From a virus: DNA of 64,000 nt. The stretch covers positions 1 to 64,000 of IMG/VR virus record IMGVR_UViG_3300009154_000042; one strand, given 5' to 3'. The notes under the pieces are model-generated. The model was given only the letters and a program-made list of their open reading frames with translations, made no database searches and was not told where the DNA came from. Within the stretch, counting starts at the first letter, position 1; every line of letters begins with the position of its first letter. Of this stretch, positions 1 to 9,893 are shown piece by piece. The translations under genes were made by a program, and so were the position numbers.

Positions 1-249
1 GGAATTCTTGATATTTTAAATTTCATTGATATTCCTGCATTGGCAAGTGACTCTCAGTATACCTTGACTAGTAGACATCTGCATAGGCCTGATTTACTCG
101 CATCAGATGTGTATGGCGATCCGCAACTTTGGTGGGTATTTGCCGTTAGGAATAAAGATGTAATTAAAGATTCAATTTTTGACTTTGTTCCTGGTCAGAC
201 TATCTTTATTCCTAGAAAAGATGCTATAAACAGGGCTTTGGGAATTTAA
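1..249 (+). CDS. 53: Baseplate wedge protein gp53-like, C-terminal part (5' end outside window)
   Basis: The frame is open from base 1 and ends at the TAA at 247-249, so only the last 82 residues are seen. The stretch LLASDVYGDPQLWWVFA matches the conserved 'A-x-x-Y-G-[DN]-P-Q-L-[WY]-W-V' segment of T4 gp53 and related wedge proteins, which help join wedges to the hub. The end (GQTIFIPRKDAI) resembles the closing strand of a LysM-like fold found in such proteins. It is followed 4 bases later by the hub gene, matching the T4-like order 53-5. An internal TTG at 40 is not the true start because homology extends upstream of it. Confidence 0.75.
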   Translation, partial: GILDILNFIDIPALASDSQYTLTSRHLHRPDLLASDVYGDPQLWWVFAVRNKDVIKDSIFDFVPGQTIFIPRKDAINRALGI

Positions 250-253
250 AATT

Positions 254-3200
254 ATGGCATCTGTAAATCCTCCAAAGAACGATATTGAAGCACTTGGCAA
301 GTGGCTCAAGGATCAGGGTTATAAAGTAAGTGGACACAGGGGTTACGACGGAGGAATAGAACTAGGAAAACACGTAGCCAATTCCCTACACTATTCTAAC
401 CAAGCGTATGATGTAAATATTTATGGAGCAGGCTTTGAAGCGAATAATAAAGAATATAGCGCAAGATTTGATGAATTGCAATCAAAATTGCAAGCGGCGG
501 GATATCGTGTATTTTGGAAGGTAAGAAACCACTTTAACCATCTTCATGTTGATACTGGAAAACCAAATACTTCACGAAAAACGGCCTCTGCCTCTGCATC
601 TACGAGTACACAAGCAGCCGGTAATCCTATTCCTGAAAAATTTACACTCGCTTCAGAAAATAACATTCTAAATCAATACAATTCGTGGAATTATAATTTT
701 ACAATTGGATGTTTGCCACTGGATGTTACAAATTCTCCAGTTGATCTAGACAGGGTAAAACAAAGTATAGAGAAATATACTGTGTTGACATCAAAGGGCA
801 AAGGAACACAAGGCATTGACGATGAATTGAACAAAAAATTGATTGATTCGTTTAACAAATCCAGTCCAGGAAGATTCGATCTATTCATAGATGAAGTAGA
901 AATTAAAAGTATTGTAACAGCGGGTTCAGAAGAAGCGGGTTCAACCCAAGCACATGGAATTGACTTTGTAGTACAAGAACCGTATAGTATGAACGGATTT
1001 ATTGAAGCACTACAGGTTGCGGCGGTTGCAGCCGGTTATGACACTTACATGAATGGCGCAATCTTTGCGCTAAAGGTGGAATTTATTGGCTACCGAGATG
1101 ATATTCCGGTTAATGAACTTGTACCTGAAATTATACCAAAAAGTACTCGGTATTTTATTATTCAAATTACTACAATTGATGTTACTGTTACCGAAGCTGG
1201 TACCAAGTATCGGTGTAAAGCAACTCCGCCAAATCAACTTGCATTTGGAAATGCCTCTATTCTACTAACCGATCTTTCTGTAGGAGGAAGTACAGTAGGT
1301 GAAGTTTTGTGTAATCTTTTTAAAGAAATAAACACATCTGTAAAAAACAATGCAAAAAAAACAAAAGGTGAAACTGATCCTAAACATGATATTTATGAAA
1401 TTTCTTGTCCTAAATTTGCAACGGCCGCTTCACCAAGTGATGTTATGAATGCGATGCTATATTCACCACGACAAGGAGTGACTTCTTCTAATGGCGAATC
1501 AAACAGTTATCAAAACGATATTATCAAGGAAAAAATGAATCAGGGATTGTCAGATCTTAATATATTCAATTTTTCAGATCCTGCACTAACTAAAGGATAT
1601 GTTGGAGCAAAACCAGAAGGAGGAGTGGCAAAAACGGCGGATGGAACTCAGCCAACAAACCAACCAGATCCAAAAACCGGTGCAAAAACCCAACAATTTA
1701 AATTTAGTGCAAATCATAGTATTAATGACTGTATTACTGCAATTATATTACACAGTGAATATGTAAGAGTTAATGTTTTACAAACGCAAATAGAAAAAGC
1801 AAAAGAAAGTAAAGATCCATACATAACTTATTTTAGCATTGGAATGGAAGTAGATAGAGGTGAATTTGATATTAAAAATAATAGATATTATAGTATCTAT
1901 CGGTATGTATTGAATCCCTTTAGGATGTTATATACAGAAGTTCCCGGCTATGGACAGTCTAAAATAGATATGTCTCCTGTGCGATATCAGGTAAAACGTG
2001 AATACAATTATATATATTCTGGAAAAAACACAGATATAATAAAATTTGAATTAAAGTTTGATAAGTTATATTATGAAGCACTTCCAAATATGCTTGGAAA
2101 TAAATCTTCAGTATCTTCAACTCCCGCTGCTGCATCCAAGAATAATACAGTAGAGGTTAAACAACCCGATAGTGCTATATCAATCAACTCAAAAAGTGAT
2201 TCCAAACCTATAAATGTTGTTCCATCTGCTGAAATGCAATCAGACCGGACCTCAAACTCTCAGGTATCTCCTGCGACTGGACAAAAACTGTCTGATCCAT
2301 ATCAGAGACTTGCAAGGGGAATGCATGATGCTGTGTTAAACAGTGTTTCTATGATTTCTGGAAATATGGAAATTTTAGGTGATCCGTATTTTCTAGTTAG
2401 TGGTGGTAGTGTTACTGAAAATTTGAAATTGGATAATAGTAAAACCGGTACCACAATGATTAAAGAAGATGGACAGGCAGCTGTTACTCAAGGCGACATT
2501 TTTATACAGATCAATTATAGGAATCCAATTGACATTTCAACTACAGGTAGAAATGCCGGATTGATTGAATTTGGTCCATTGTTACCATTTAGCGGATTGT
2601 ATAAGGTAAATACATTGACAAGCACTTTCAAAGGCGGAGTATTTACACAAGAACTGAACATTTTAAGAATTCCCGGACAGGCTGATCCTGGAGGACCTGA
2701 AGTTCTTCCTAATTCACTAAAAAATTCGCCTTTACCTGGAGAACAAAAAACAGAAGATACCAAGCCAACAGATGTTCAGGCTACTGGAATTCGGCAGGAT
2801 TCCCTGGGAATACTGAATATGTTATCCAGAGGTTTACCAAATCCAGTTGATAACTTTATCAATTTTGCGACCGATGCAGAAGCCGCACTTTCTAACGCAG
2901 TTGGAAGTGTTGGAAATTTTTCCAAAAGTTTGGTATCCGATTTTTCAGGACTTGCAGGCCAAGCTGGAGAATTGGCAAACCAACTAAGTGGTGGAATTGA
3001 CAATATTGACAAAAAGATATCTGTGTCCGCGGAATTATTTAATTCAACTATTGTTTCACCCAATCCATCCGCTTCTGCAATAACAGCTGTCAGTAGGTCG
3101 ATTAGTGGAACTATAGGTATAGATGAGACCGATGCTTCCACTGCACTGGCAACATCAGTTGCTACACAGATAACAGCGGCAGGTGGTTCAGCTAATAGTA

Positions 3201-4003
3201 TTGTATCAGATGTCAATAAAAGTATATCCAGTGTGGTTGGCAAGGTTGATGATACAGTGGGAGACGTTACGAATGCAATTAGTAAAGCATTCAACTCTAG
3301 TTTATCCGATCCACTTGCAATTGCAGACTCATTGAGAATAGATACATCCAAAATATCCGGTCTTTTGGGTCCAGTTGGCAGTCAGATTACAGGTGAATTG
3401 AAAAAGATTTCTAGTTTGATTCCTGATAACGTTGATTTTGGAACGTTAGGAAATAAAGGTCTAATGTTTAAATTCATCACCAAGGATAACATACCAAATT
3501 TGCCACCAGCTCAGCCGAGTGTTTCTGCACCTAAACCTTTGCCTGATCCTGCGCTCAAGAGTATTATAAATTCATTTGGTAGTATATCGGGTACATTAAA
3601 TGATTTGACCAATCTTCCTGCACTTACTGATATTAATAAAATTACAAACTCAGTGGGAAGTCTTTCATCAGGACTTGATAAAATTTCTGGAGCAGTTCAA
3701 GGATTATCAGATAATATAGGCACAGTAAATAGTATAGTCAATAATGTAGTCGGAGAAGCAGTTGGAGTTGTTAATTCTGTAGGATCTAGAGCACAAAATG
3801 CTGTATCAGGAGTCATGCCAGCATCGGTTGGACTAGGTTCGGTAGAAAGTGGCGCGCTAACGATTAAATCAGTTCTACAAATGGGATCAACTCCTGTAAA
3901 TTCATCTCTAGATAATACTGTAATATCCGCACTTGGCAGTAAACAATCACAGAGTCCATTGGTGAAATTAATACAGAACAATAATATCCAGGGAAGTACT
4001 TAA
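254..4003 (+). CDS. Large baseplate hub/tail protein with N-terminal M15-type peptidase domain
   Basis: A protein of 1249 residues. Residues about 1-102 look like a D-Ala-D-Ala carboxypeptidase-type (M15) zinc peptidase. H46 and D53 lie in an H-x6-D motif (LHYSNQAYDVN), and H96-x-H98 lies in NHLHVDTG; together these give the usual His/Asp/His ligand set. Such domains cut peptidoglycan cross-links. Residues about 110-850 have the look of a hub (gp27-position) or tail structural protein. The last 400 residues are Ser/Ala/Gly/Asn-rich and predicted helical, with many 'S-x-I-x-G' repeats. It lies between gp53 and the gp5-like spike, so a hub role is inferred from position. The peptidase assignment rests on motifs; the rest is not recognised at family level. 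Confidence 0.65.
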   Translation: MASVNPPKNDIEALGKWLKDQGYKVSGHRGYDGGIELGKHVANSLHYSNQAYDVNIYGAGFEANNKEYSARFDELQSKLQAAGYRVFWKVRNHFNHLHVDTGKPNTSRKTASASASTSTQAAGNPIPEKFTLASENNILNQYNSWNYNFTIGCLPLDVTNSPVDLDRVKQSIEKYTVLTSKGKGTQGIDDELNKKLIDSFNKSSPGRFDLFIDEVEIKSIVTAGSEEAGSTQAHGIDFVVQEPYSMNGFIEALQVAAVAAGYDTYMNGAIFALKVEFIGYRDDIPVNELVPEIIPKSTRYFIIQITTIDVTVTEAGTKYRCKATPPNQLAFGNASILLTDLSVGGSTVGEVLCNLFKEINTSVKNNAKKTKGETDPKHDIYEISCPKFATAASPSDVMNAMLYSPRQGVTSSNGESNSYQNDIIKEKMNQGLSDLNIFNFSDPALTKGYVGAKPEGGVAKTADGTQPTNQPDPKTGAKTQQFKFSANHSINDCITAIILHSEYVRVNVLQTQIEKAKESKDPYITYFSIGMEVDRGEFDIKNNRYYSIYRYVLNPFRMLYTEVPGYGQSKIDMSPVRYQVKREYNYIYSGKNTDIIKFELKFDKLYYEALPNMLGNKSSVSSTPAAASKNNTVEVKQPDSAISINSKSDSKPINVVPSAEMQSDRTSNSQVSPATGQKLSDPYQRLARGMHDAVLNSVSMISGNMEILGDPYFLVSGGSVTENLKLDNSKTGTTMIKEDGQAAVTQGDIFIQINYRNPIDISTTGRNAGLIEFGPLLPFSGLYKVNTLTSTFKGGVFTQELNILRIPGQADPGGPEVLPNSLKNSPLPGEQKTEDTKPTDVQATGIRQDSLGILNMLSRGLPNPVDNFINFATDAEAALSNAVGSVGNFSKSLVSDFSGLAGQAGELANQLSGGIDNIDKKISVSAELFNSTIVSPNPSASAITAVSRSISGTIGIDETDASTALATSVATQITAAGGSANSIVSDVNKSISSVVGKVDDTVGDVTNAISKAFNSSLSDPLAIADSLRIDTSKISGLLGPVGSQITGELKKISSLIPDNVDFGTLGNKGLMFKFITKDNIPNLPPAQPSVSAPKPLPDPALKSIINSFGSISGTLNDLTNLPALTDINKITNSVGSLSSGLDKISGAVQGLSDNIGTVNSIVNNVVGEAVGVVNSVGSRAQNAVSGVMPASVGLGSVESGALTIKSVLQMGSTPVNSSLDNTVISALGSKQSQSPLVKLIQNNNIQGST

Positions 4004-4004
4004 T

Positions 4005-6032
4005 ATGGCAATTGATACACGCTCTTCTGATAGGTCGAACATTAATCCAGGACCATATCTTGCAAGAGTTACGAATCATTTAGATACTACATTCATGGGA
4101 TCTCTACAAGTTCAATTATTAAAAGCTATTCCTGGTTTGGCAGAAACTGAATCTTCCAATATAATTGTAAGATATTGTAGTCCATTTTTTGGAGCAACAT
4201 CTAGTAAATTTGAAGGTAATAACTCTGCGAGTTTTAATGATGTTCAAAAATCTTATGGAATGTGGATGGTTCCACCGGATATCGGATGTACGGTTCTAGT
4301 CGTTTTCATTGCAGGTGATATAAATCAGGGCTATTGGATTGGTTGCATACCAGATATGTATCAAAATCACATGGTACCGGGAATAGCAGCTAGTCAGTAT
4401 TCAGCAATGACAGATGATCAATTGCGTCAATACAATACTAGAAATGTTCCTGTTGCAGAGTTTCTAAAAAGTACTCGTGATTTATCCAATCCTACTCCAG
4501 ACACGTTTACCAAGCCGATACATCCATTTGCCGATAGATTAGTTCAACAGGGTTTATTAGTTGATGATGTTCGTGGAGTTACTTCTAGTAGTGCTAGAAG
4601 AGAAGTTCCAAGTCAGGTATTTGGAATTAGTACTCCTGGACCAATTGATGTGAATTCTCCACTTAAATCAGCAGGATTTACTTCAGGCGCTGGAACCATT
4701 TTATTGCCGGTAAGTAGACTTGGTGGACATCAGCTTGTCATGGATGATGGCGACAGAGATGGAAAAAATGAATTATTACGCATTCGAACAAGAACAGGTC
4801 ATCAAATTCTATTACACAATAGCTCAGATTTAATATATATCGGAAATAGTAAAGGAACTGCCTGGATAGAATTGACATCCAACGGCAAAATTGATATGTA
4901 TGCAGAGGATAGTGTTAGTATCCATACACAACAAGATTTTAATTTTCTAGCGGACAGGGATATAAATCTAGAATGCAAAAGAAACATGAATGTCTCCGTT
5001 GGCGGCACTTATCATATGGATGTTGCAAAAGATTATGTATTGAATGTTTCCGCAGGAGGCCAGTTGACTTTTGAATCCGATGTGAATATACGTACTGGAT
5101 CGTCTTTGTATCAAACCGCGGATGGAGATATTCACATTTTAGCGTCTTCAATTTATGAAGGTGCTGGTGGCGAGTTTAATATGAGTTCAGGAGGAGACTG
5201 GAAAGTCAGTGCTTCTGGTACTTCAAATGTTACAAGTTCACATCATAAAGAAACTGCTGGCATGATAGATATGAATGGTGCTCCAGCTGCGTCTGCAACT
5301 GGTCCATCCTCTGCCTCATCGGCTTCGCCACTGACCGTCTTTAATTTGCCTAATCGTGATAGTACTCAAGGATGGGCAAACGCAGAGTTATACAAGGCCG
5401 CAGATGTGATTACTATTATGAAGCGAGCGCCAACACATGAGCCATGGGATCATCATGAAAATATTAACCCTGATCAATTTAGTCCAGGAAATCTAGATGT
5501 TAGTGTTGGTGGAGGAAATCAATCAGTTAACTACAATGTGCCACCGTCAGTTGGAACGCCTCCTACTAAAACTGGGAATGTTGAGCAAGATAATATTGCG
5601 GCATTCTTGTGGACAATTAGGGTATGTGAGGGCACAAGCGGTGCAAATGGATATAATACCATGTTTACCGGTAAAACATTTAGTGGATTTGCAGATCATC
5701 CTAGAATTAAGAATACAGCATCGGTCAAAGGAAGACCAATAACTTCAACAGCAGCAGGCGCATATCAATTTTTAGCTAGTACATGGGATTCTGTAAAAAA
5801 GGCTCTTTCATTGAAGGATTTTAGTCCAGCTAGTCAGGATAAAGCTGCTGTTTTATTGATTCAACAGAAGGGAGCACTGGATGACGTTAAAGCTGGAAGA
5901 ATAGCTAATGCCACTAGGAAAGTTTCCAGTGTGTGGGCAAGTTTACCAGGTAACAACTATAATCAGGGTGGAAAATCCCTAGCAGCCGTTCAAACCTATT
6001 ATAAACAGGGCGGCGGAACGATATCAGCCTAA
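4005..6032 (+). CDS. 5: gp5-like tail spike with C-terminal lambda R-type (GH104) muramidase domain
   Basis: A protein of 675 residues. The N-terminal ~130 residues (GPYLARVTNHLDTTFMGSLQ, later VPPDIGCTVLVVFIAGD) are the gp5/VgrG-type OB fold. Residues about 235-400 are short beta-strand repeats of the triangular spike helix (GKIDMYAEDSVSI, RNMNVSVGGTYHM). After a linker, residues about 510-675 closely match the lambda endolysin R: SDHPR-like FADHPRI, TSTAAGAYQFLAST, KDFSPASQDKAA, QKGALDDVKAG and SVWASLPGNNYNQ. Lambda R is a lytic transglycosylase, so this domain should cut glycan strands during entry. In T4 the lysozyme sits between OB fold and helix and is of another family; here it is at the C-terminus. 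Confidence 0.9.
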   Translation: MAIDTRSSDRSNINPGPYLARVTNHLDTTFMGSLQVQLLKAIPGLAETESSNIIVRYCSPFFGATSSKFEGNNSASFNDVQKSYGMWMVPPDIGCTVLVVFIAGDINQGYWIGCIPDMYQNHMVPGIAASQYSAMTDDQLRQYNTRNVPVAEFLKSTRDLSNPTPDTFTKPIHPFADRLVQQGLLVDDVRGVTSSSARREVPSQVFGISTPGPIDVNSPLKSAGFTSGAGTILLPVSRLGGHQLVMDDGDRDGKNELLRIRTRTGHQILLHNSSDLIYIGNSKGTAWIELTSNGKIDMYAEDSVSIHTQQDFNFLADRDINLECKRNMNVSVGGTYHMDVAKDYVLNVSAGGQLTFESDVNIRTGSSLYQTADGDIHILASSIYEGAGGEFNMSSGGDWKVSASGTSNVTSSHHKETAGMIDMNGAPAASATGPSSASSASPLTVFNLPNRDSTQGWANAELYKAADVITIMKRAPTHEPWDHHENINPDQFSPGNLDVSVGGGNQSVNYNVPPSVGTPPTKTGNVEQDNIAAFLWTIRVCEGTSGANGYNTMFTGKTFSGFADHPRIKNTASVKGRPITSTAAGAYQFLASTWDSVKKALSLKDFSPASQDKAAVLLIQQKGALDDVKAGRIANATRKVSSVWASLPGNNYNQGGKSLAAVQTYYKQGGGTISA

Positions 6033-6045
6033 GAGTAAATAATGT

Positions 6046-6486
6046 ATGCCTTATAAAAACATCATAATAACTCCTAACAATATAAGCAATCAGCAAAGTG
6101 TGCAAAAAAGTCAATTTTATAAAGGCTTTAGCACCGCTGATAGCACTCGATTGTCTAGTAAAATATATGACTTTGATCTAATTCAACAAGATATTATTAA
6201 TATTTTTCAAACTCGCAGAGGTGAAAGAGTCATGGATCCAGGATTTGGTACAATGATTTGGGAAATGATTTATGAACCATTTACAAATGATGTTAAGCAG
6301 AGAATCAGTGATGATATCACTAATATTTTGAATTATGATCCTAGAGTGGTGCCTACTAGAGTCAATATTTCCGAAGCAGAATATGGACTTCTATTGGAGG
6401 CAACTCTTTATTACAAGCAGCTAGATTTAACACAGGACATCAAGCTTGGATTTAATAAAGATTCAGGAAATATAACACGACAATAA
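6046..6486 (+). CDS. 25: Baseplate wedge protein gp25-like
   Basis: 146 residues, close to the usual length for T4 gp25 (132) and GpW/gp25-family proteins. The central segment (TRRGERVMDPGFGTMIWEMI, then DITNILNYDPRV) is the typical family core with the conserved 'G-E-R-x-x-x-P-x-F-G' motif. gp25 sits at the inner end of the baseplate wedge next to the sheath initiator. The gene lies between the spike and gp6, the order seen in many T4-like environmental phages. Confidence 0.9.
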   Translation: MPYKNIIITPNNISNQQSVQKSQFYKGFSTADSTRLSSKIYDFDLIQQDIINIFQTRRGERVMDPGFGTMIWEMIYEPFTNDVKQRISDDITNILNYDPRVVPTRVNISEAEYGLLLEATLYYKQLDLTQDIKLGFNKDSGNITRQ

Positions 6487-6506
6487 TATGTATAGTTAAT
6501 CCATTC

Positions 6507-6514
6507 AATAAATA
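6507..6514 (+). promoter_or_regulatory. Late-type promoter box AATAAATA before gp6
   Basis: An AATAAATA box lies 23 bases before the gp6 start at 6538, with a ribosome site (AGGAAA) between. T4 late promoters carry TATAAATA, read by the gp55/gp33/gp45 system. The spacing equals that of the boxes at 56270-56277 and 62396-62403. In AT-rich DNA the box alone is weak evidence. Confidence 0.35.
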
Positions 6515-6537
6515 TGTTATCTAGGAAAATATAACAT

Positions 6538-9500
6538 ATGATACCCTCAACTAAAGCACAATTACTCGTTGCAGAGACTTGGACTAAACTTTATCAAAAC
6601 TCTAGTAATGCTGATTTTCAAAGCTACGATTTTGATACTCTTCGTAGGACTATGATTGCATATCTTCAGGAAACTTATCCTGAAGAGTTTAATGACTATA
6701 TAAATTCTAGTGAATATATAGCATTGGTTGATCTTATTGCGTATGTTGGTCAAAATCTAAGCTTTCGAGTTGATCTCAATGCTCGGGAAAATTTTCTAGA
6801 GACTGCTCAACGAAAAGATAGCGTACTTCGATTGGCTCAATTGATTAGCTATAATCCCAAGAGAAATATTCCGGCAAGTGGTTTATTGAAAATAACTTCG
6901 ATTAGAACAACTGATAATATCATAGATTCTAACGGTATTAATCTGGCAAATCAAGTAGTTGCATGGAATGATTCTTCTAATAATAATTGGTATCAGCAAT
7001 TTATTAACATCATGAATTCTGCTATGACTCCAGGATTAGTCTTTGGACTTCCTGATGATACTGCTACATTAAATGGCATTAGTGCGGAACAATATAGATT
7101 TAATAGTCGATCAGATGATCTTTCAATTTACAGTCTATCAAAGTCCATAAATGGAACACAGATGACATTTGAAATCACTGGTGCTGAGTTTACTGGCAAA
7201 AATTACATATATGAGCAAACACCTCGTCTAGGTTCGGCATTTTCATTGGTGTATCAAAACGACAATCAAGGTACTGGATCAGCTAATACTGGATTCTTTG
7301 TCTATTTTAGACAGGGATCAATGTCATCGAGTGCATTCAGTGTGCCTACGCCTGTGCCAAACGAAATTATTGGAATAAATGCAAATGGTGTCAATAACGA
7401 TGATGTTTGGCTATGGCAATTGGGCACAAACGGATCTTATGATACATTATGGACACGAGTTGATGGACTAGTTGGTAACAACGTGGTATATAACAATATT
7501 TCTAAAAACATACGAACGATATACTCGGTTACTAGTAGAAATAATGATCAGATAGATTTGAATTTTGCTGACGGTAGCTTTGGCAATTTGCCTAAAGGCG
7601 ACTTTATAGTATTTTATAGGCAAAGTAACGGACAGAATTATTCAATTACTCCTGATCAGATGTCTGGTATCAATGTTAATATTCCATATACTAACAAAAT
7701 GGGTGCAACACATCAATTAACATTAACCCTGTCTCTTCAAAATACAGTGTCAAACAGTAGTAATTCGGAGACAATTGATAACATTAAAACAAATGCTCCT
7801 CAAAATTATTATCTACAAAATAGAATGATAACAGCGGAAGATTATTCGATTGGTCCTCTTAGTGCCAGTAATAACGTGCTGAAGGTCACCAGTATCAACC
7901 GTGTTTCTAGTGGAATATCCAAGTATTTTGAATTGTCAGACATTAGTGGTAGATATTCAAACACTGACATTTTTGCACATGATGGAATTCTCTACAAAGA
8001 AAATAAAAAGGTATCATTTACTTTTAAGTTTACCACTAGAAATCAAGTATTCGCAGTGATAAAAGAAAGAATTGAGCCAATTGTTGCATCTGGTAGTTTT
8101 AGAAACTTCTATTATGAAAACTATTCTCGGCCTAATTTAGAATCCTTCACATACGCATGGGAGGCTGTTACCAATTTGCCTAATCAGACAACTGGTTACA
8201 TAAGTAATACCTCGACTTCTATTCCGGTACCGGTTGGATATTTTGGCTCTAGTAGTGCCATTTACATAACCACTGGAGCATTGATTAAATTTAATATAAC
8301 TCCTCCTACTATATCTGAACCTAATAGAACACCTACATATATTTGGTCCAAGGTAATTCAAGTTATTGGAGATGGTGCAAATTCCGGCAAAGGTAAACTA
8401 AACGATGGGACGGGACCAATTATCCTGTCTGGAAAAATACCTACTTCTGCCAAGATGATAGAAGTTATCCCGGCATTCGTGAGTGTTTTTAATTATGCGT
8501 TTGAAACACAAATTTCAAATCTTTGCATGGTACAAAGAAACTTTGGACTGAGTTTTGATAGACTTTCTAGGCAGTGGTTTGTTATTCTAGAAAGTAATCT
8601 GGATTTAGTTAATGCATTTTCGTTGATTTATCAAAAAGATGTTACAAATTCTCAAAAAGATTCTAGCTGGATGATTGCATTTGAGTGGAATGGAACGGGT
8701 TATACTGTAACTCATAGACTATTGGAATATATATTTGAAAGTGCTAATCAAACTGCATTTTTTGTTGATTATAATAATGTCAACTATGACTACGTCACTC
8801 GGACATTAATTAAAGATCAGATTGATGTATTGGCAGTTAATTCAAATGTATCAACATCAACACTAGGACTCAGTATGGACTATCGCTGGCAAATAGAAAG
8901 TACTATAATTGAACCCGATGGATATATTGAACCTAAAAAAGTAATTGTAAGTTTTTATGACGCCAATAACGACGGACAAATAGATACTCCTGATGCATTT
9001 ATTGATATAGTTGATCCTAATAAAACTCGTAATAAATTTGTTTATTTTAAAATATTATCAGATGGTAGTAGATATGAATTATTGAGCGACCAGAGTTTGA
9101 TAACTTCGTACCAAAACTCTGATGAAGTCAATTCACCAGTTGTAGGAAAACTTTACTATTTTTACGACATTGATGTGATTCAAGAATATGATGCCTCGGG
9201 ATCTTTTATATTAAACAACACATATTTTGCTAGACCTGGTAGATCTGGTATTAAATTTCACTATATGCACAATAGTGGTGAAGAACGACGAATTGACCCT
9301 AGTAAAAGTAATATTATTGATGTTTATGTATTAACGGCCAGTTATGACACCGCATTCCGTCAGTACCTAGTAAATGGTGGAATGATGCCACCTGCGCCAA
9401 CTAGTCAAAGCTTGGAAAACGATTTTTCGGCAACATTGGATCCTATAAAGTCAATATCTGATACATTGGTATATCATCCTGCAAATTATAAAATATTATT

Positions 9501-9891
9501 TGGTAGCACAGCCTCGCCTAATTTACAGGCAACATTTAAAGCGGTGCGCAATCCCGAAAGAATTACAAGTGATAACTATCTAAAATCTAGAATAATTTAT
9601 GCAATAGATACTTTTTTTAGATTGGACAATTGGAATTTTGGACAAACCTTTAACTTTACGGAACTGTCTGCATTTGTGATGATATATGTATCTCCTGATA
9701 TCATTAACTTTATCATAACTCCTAAAAATCCTAGTTTACCATTTGGAAGTTTGTTTGAAATATCATGCCAGTCAAATGAGATATTAATAAGTGGAGCAAC
9801 AATCGATGACATTGATATCATTGATGCTGTTACTTCAAATCAAATTAACGCTATCTCCCCAATTATAAACAATACGAATGTGAGCAATTAA
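6538..9891 (+). CDS. 6: Baseplate wedge protein gp6-like, extended
   Basis: 1117 residues, against 660 in T4 gp6. The N-terminal 120 residues are typical for T4-like gp6: a helix (AQLLVAETWTKLY), then 'DFDTLRRTMIAYLQ', 'YPEEFNDYINSSEYIALVD', 'YVGQNLSFRVDLNARENFL' and 'ISYNPKRNIPASG'. The C-terminal part (SRIIYAIDTFFRLDNWNFGQ) is also typical of gp6/gpJ-like ring proteins. gp6 forms the continuous ring that links the six wedges. The extra length lies in the beta-rich middle (about 250-900), which includes a calcium-loop-like DANNDGQID. A ribosome site AGGAAA precedes the ATG. The stop is two bases from the next gene. Confidence 0.88.
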   Translation: MIPSTKAQLLVAETWTKLYQNSSNADFQSYDFDTLRRTMIAYLQETYPEEFNDYINSSEYIALVDLIAYVGQNLSFRVDLNARENFLETAQRKDSVLRLAQLISYNPKRNIPASGLLKITSIRTTDNIIDSNGINLANQVVAWNDSSNNNWYQQFINIMNSAMTPGLVFGLPDDTATLNGISAEQYRFNSRSDDLSIYSLSKSINGTQMTFEITGAEFTGKNYIYEQTPRLGSAFSLVYQNDNQGTGSANTGFFVYFRQGSMSSSAFSVPTPVPNEIIGINANGVNNDDVWLWQLGTNGSYDTLWTRVDGLVGNNVVYNNISKNIRTIYSVTSRNNDQIDLNFADGSFGNLPKGDFIVFYRQSNGQNYSITPDQMSGINVNIPYTNKMGATHQLTLTLSLQNTVSNSSNSETIDNIKTNAPQNYYLQNRMITAEDYSIGPLSASNNVLKVTSINRVSSGISKYFELSDISGRYSNTDIFAHDGILYKENKKVSFTFKFTTRNQVFAVIKERIEPIVASGSFRNFYYENYSRPNLESFTYAWEAVTNLPNQTTGYISNTSTSIPVPVGYFGSSSAIYITTGALIKFNITPPTISEPNRTPTYIWSKVIQVIGDGANSGKGKLNDGTGPIILSGKIPTSAKMIEVIPAFVSVFNYAFETQISNLCMVQRNFGLSFDRLSRQWFVILESNLDLVNAFSLIYQKDVTNSQKDSSWMIAFEWNGTGYTVTHRLLEYIFESANQTAFFVDYNNVNYDYVTRTLIKDQIDVLAVNSNVSTSTLGLSMDYRWQIESTIIEPDGYIEPKKVIVSFYDANNDGQIDTPDAFIDIVDPNKTRNKFVYFKILSDGSRYELLSDQSLITSYQNSDEVNSPVVGKLYYFYDIDVIQEYDASGSFILNNTYFARPGRSGIKFHYMHNSGEERRIDPSKSNIIDVYVLTASYDTAFRQYLVNGGMMPPAPTSQSLENDFSATLDPIKSISDTLVYHPANYKILFGSTASPNLQATFKAVRNPERITSDNYLKSRIIYAIDTFFRLDNWNFGQTFNFTELSAFVMIYVSPDIINFIITPKNPSLPFGSLFEISCQSNEILISGATIDDIDIIDAVTSNQINAISPIINNTNVSN

Positions 9892-9893
9892 TA

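Noticed and set aside
2776-3351. 191-codon open frame on the - strand inside the hub gene
   Set aside because: It mirrors the low-complexity C-terminus of the + strand protein, has no recognisable domain and no ribosome site, and lies in a block coded wholly on the + strand.
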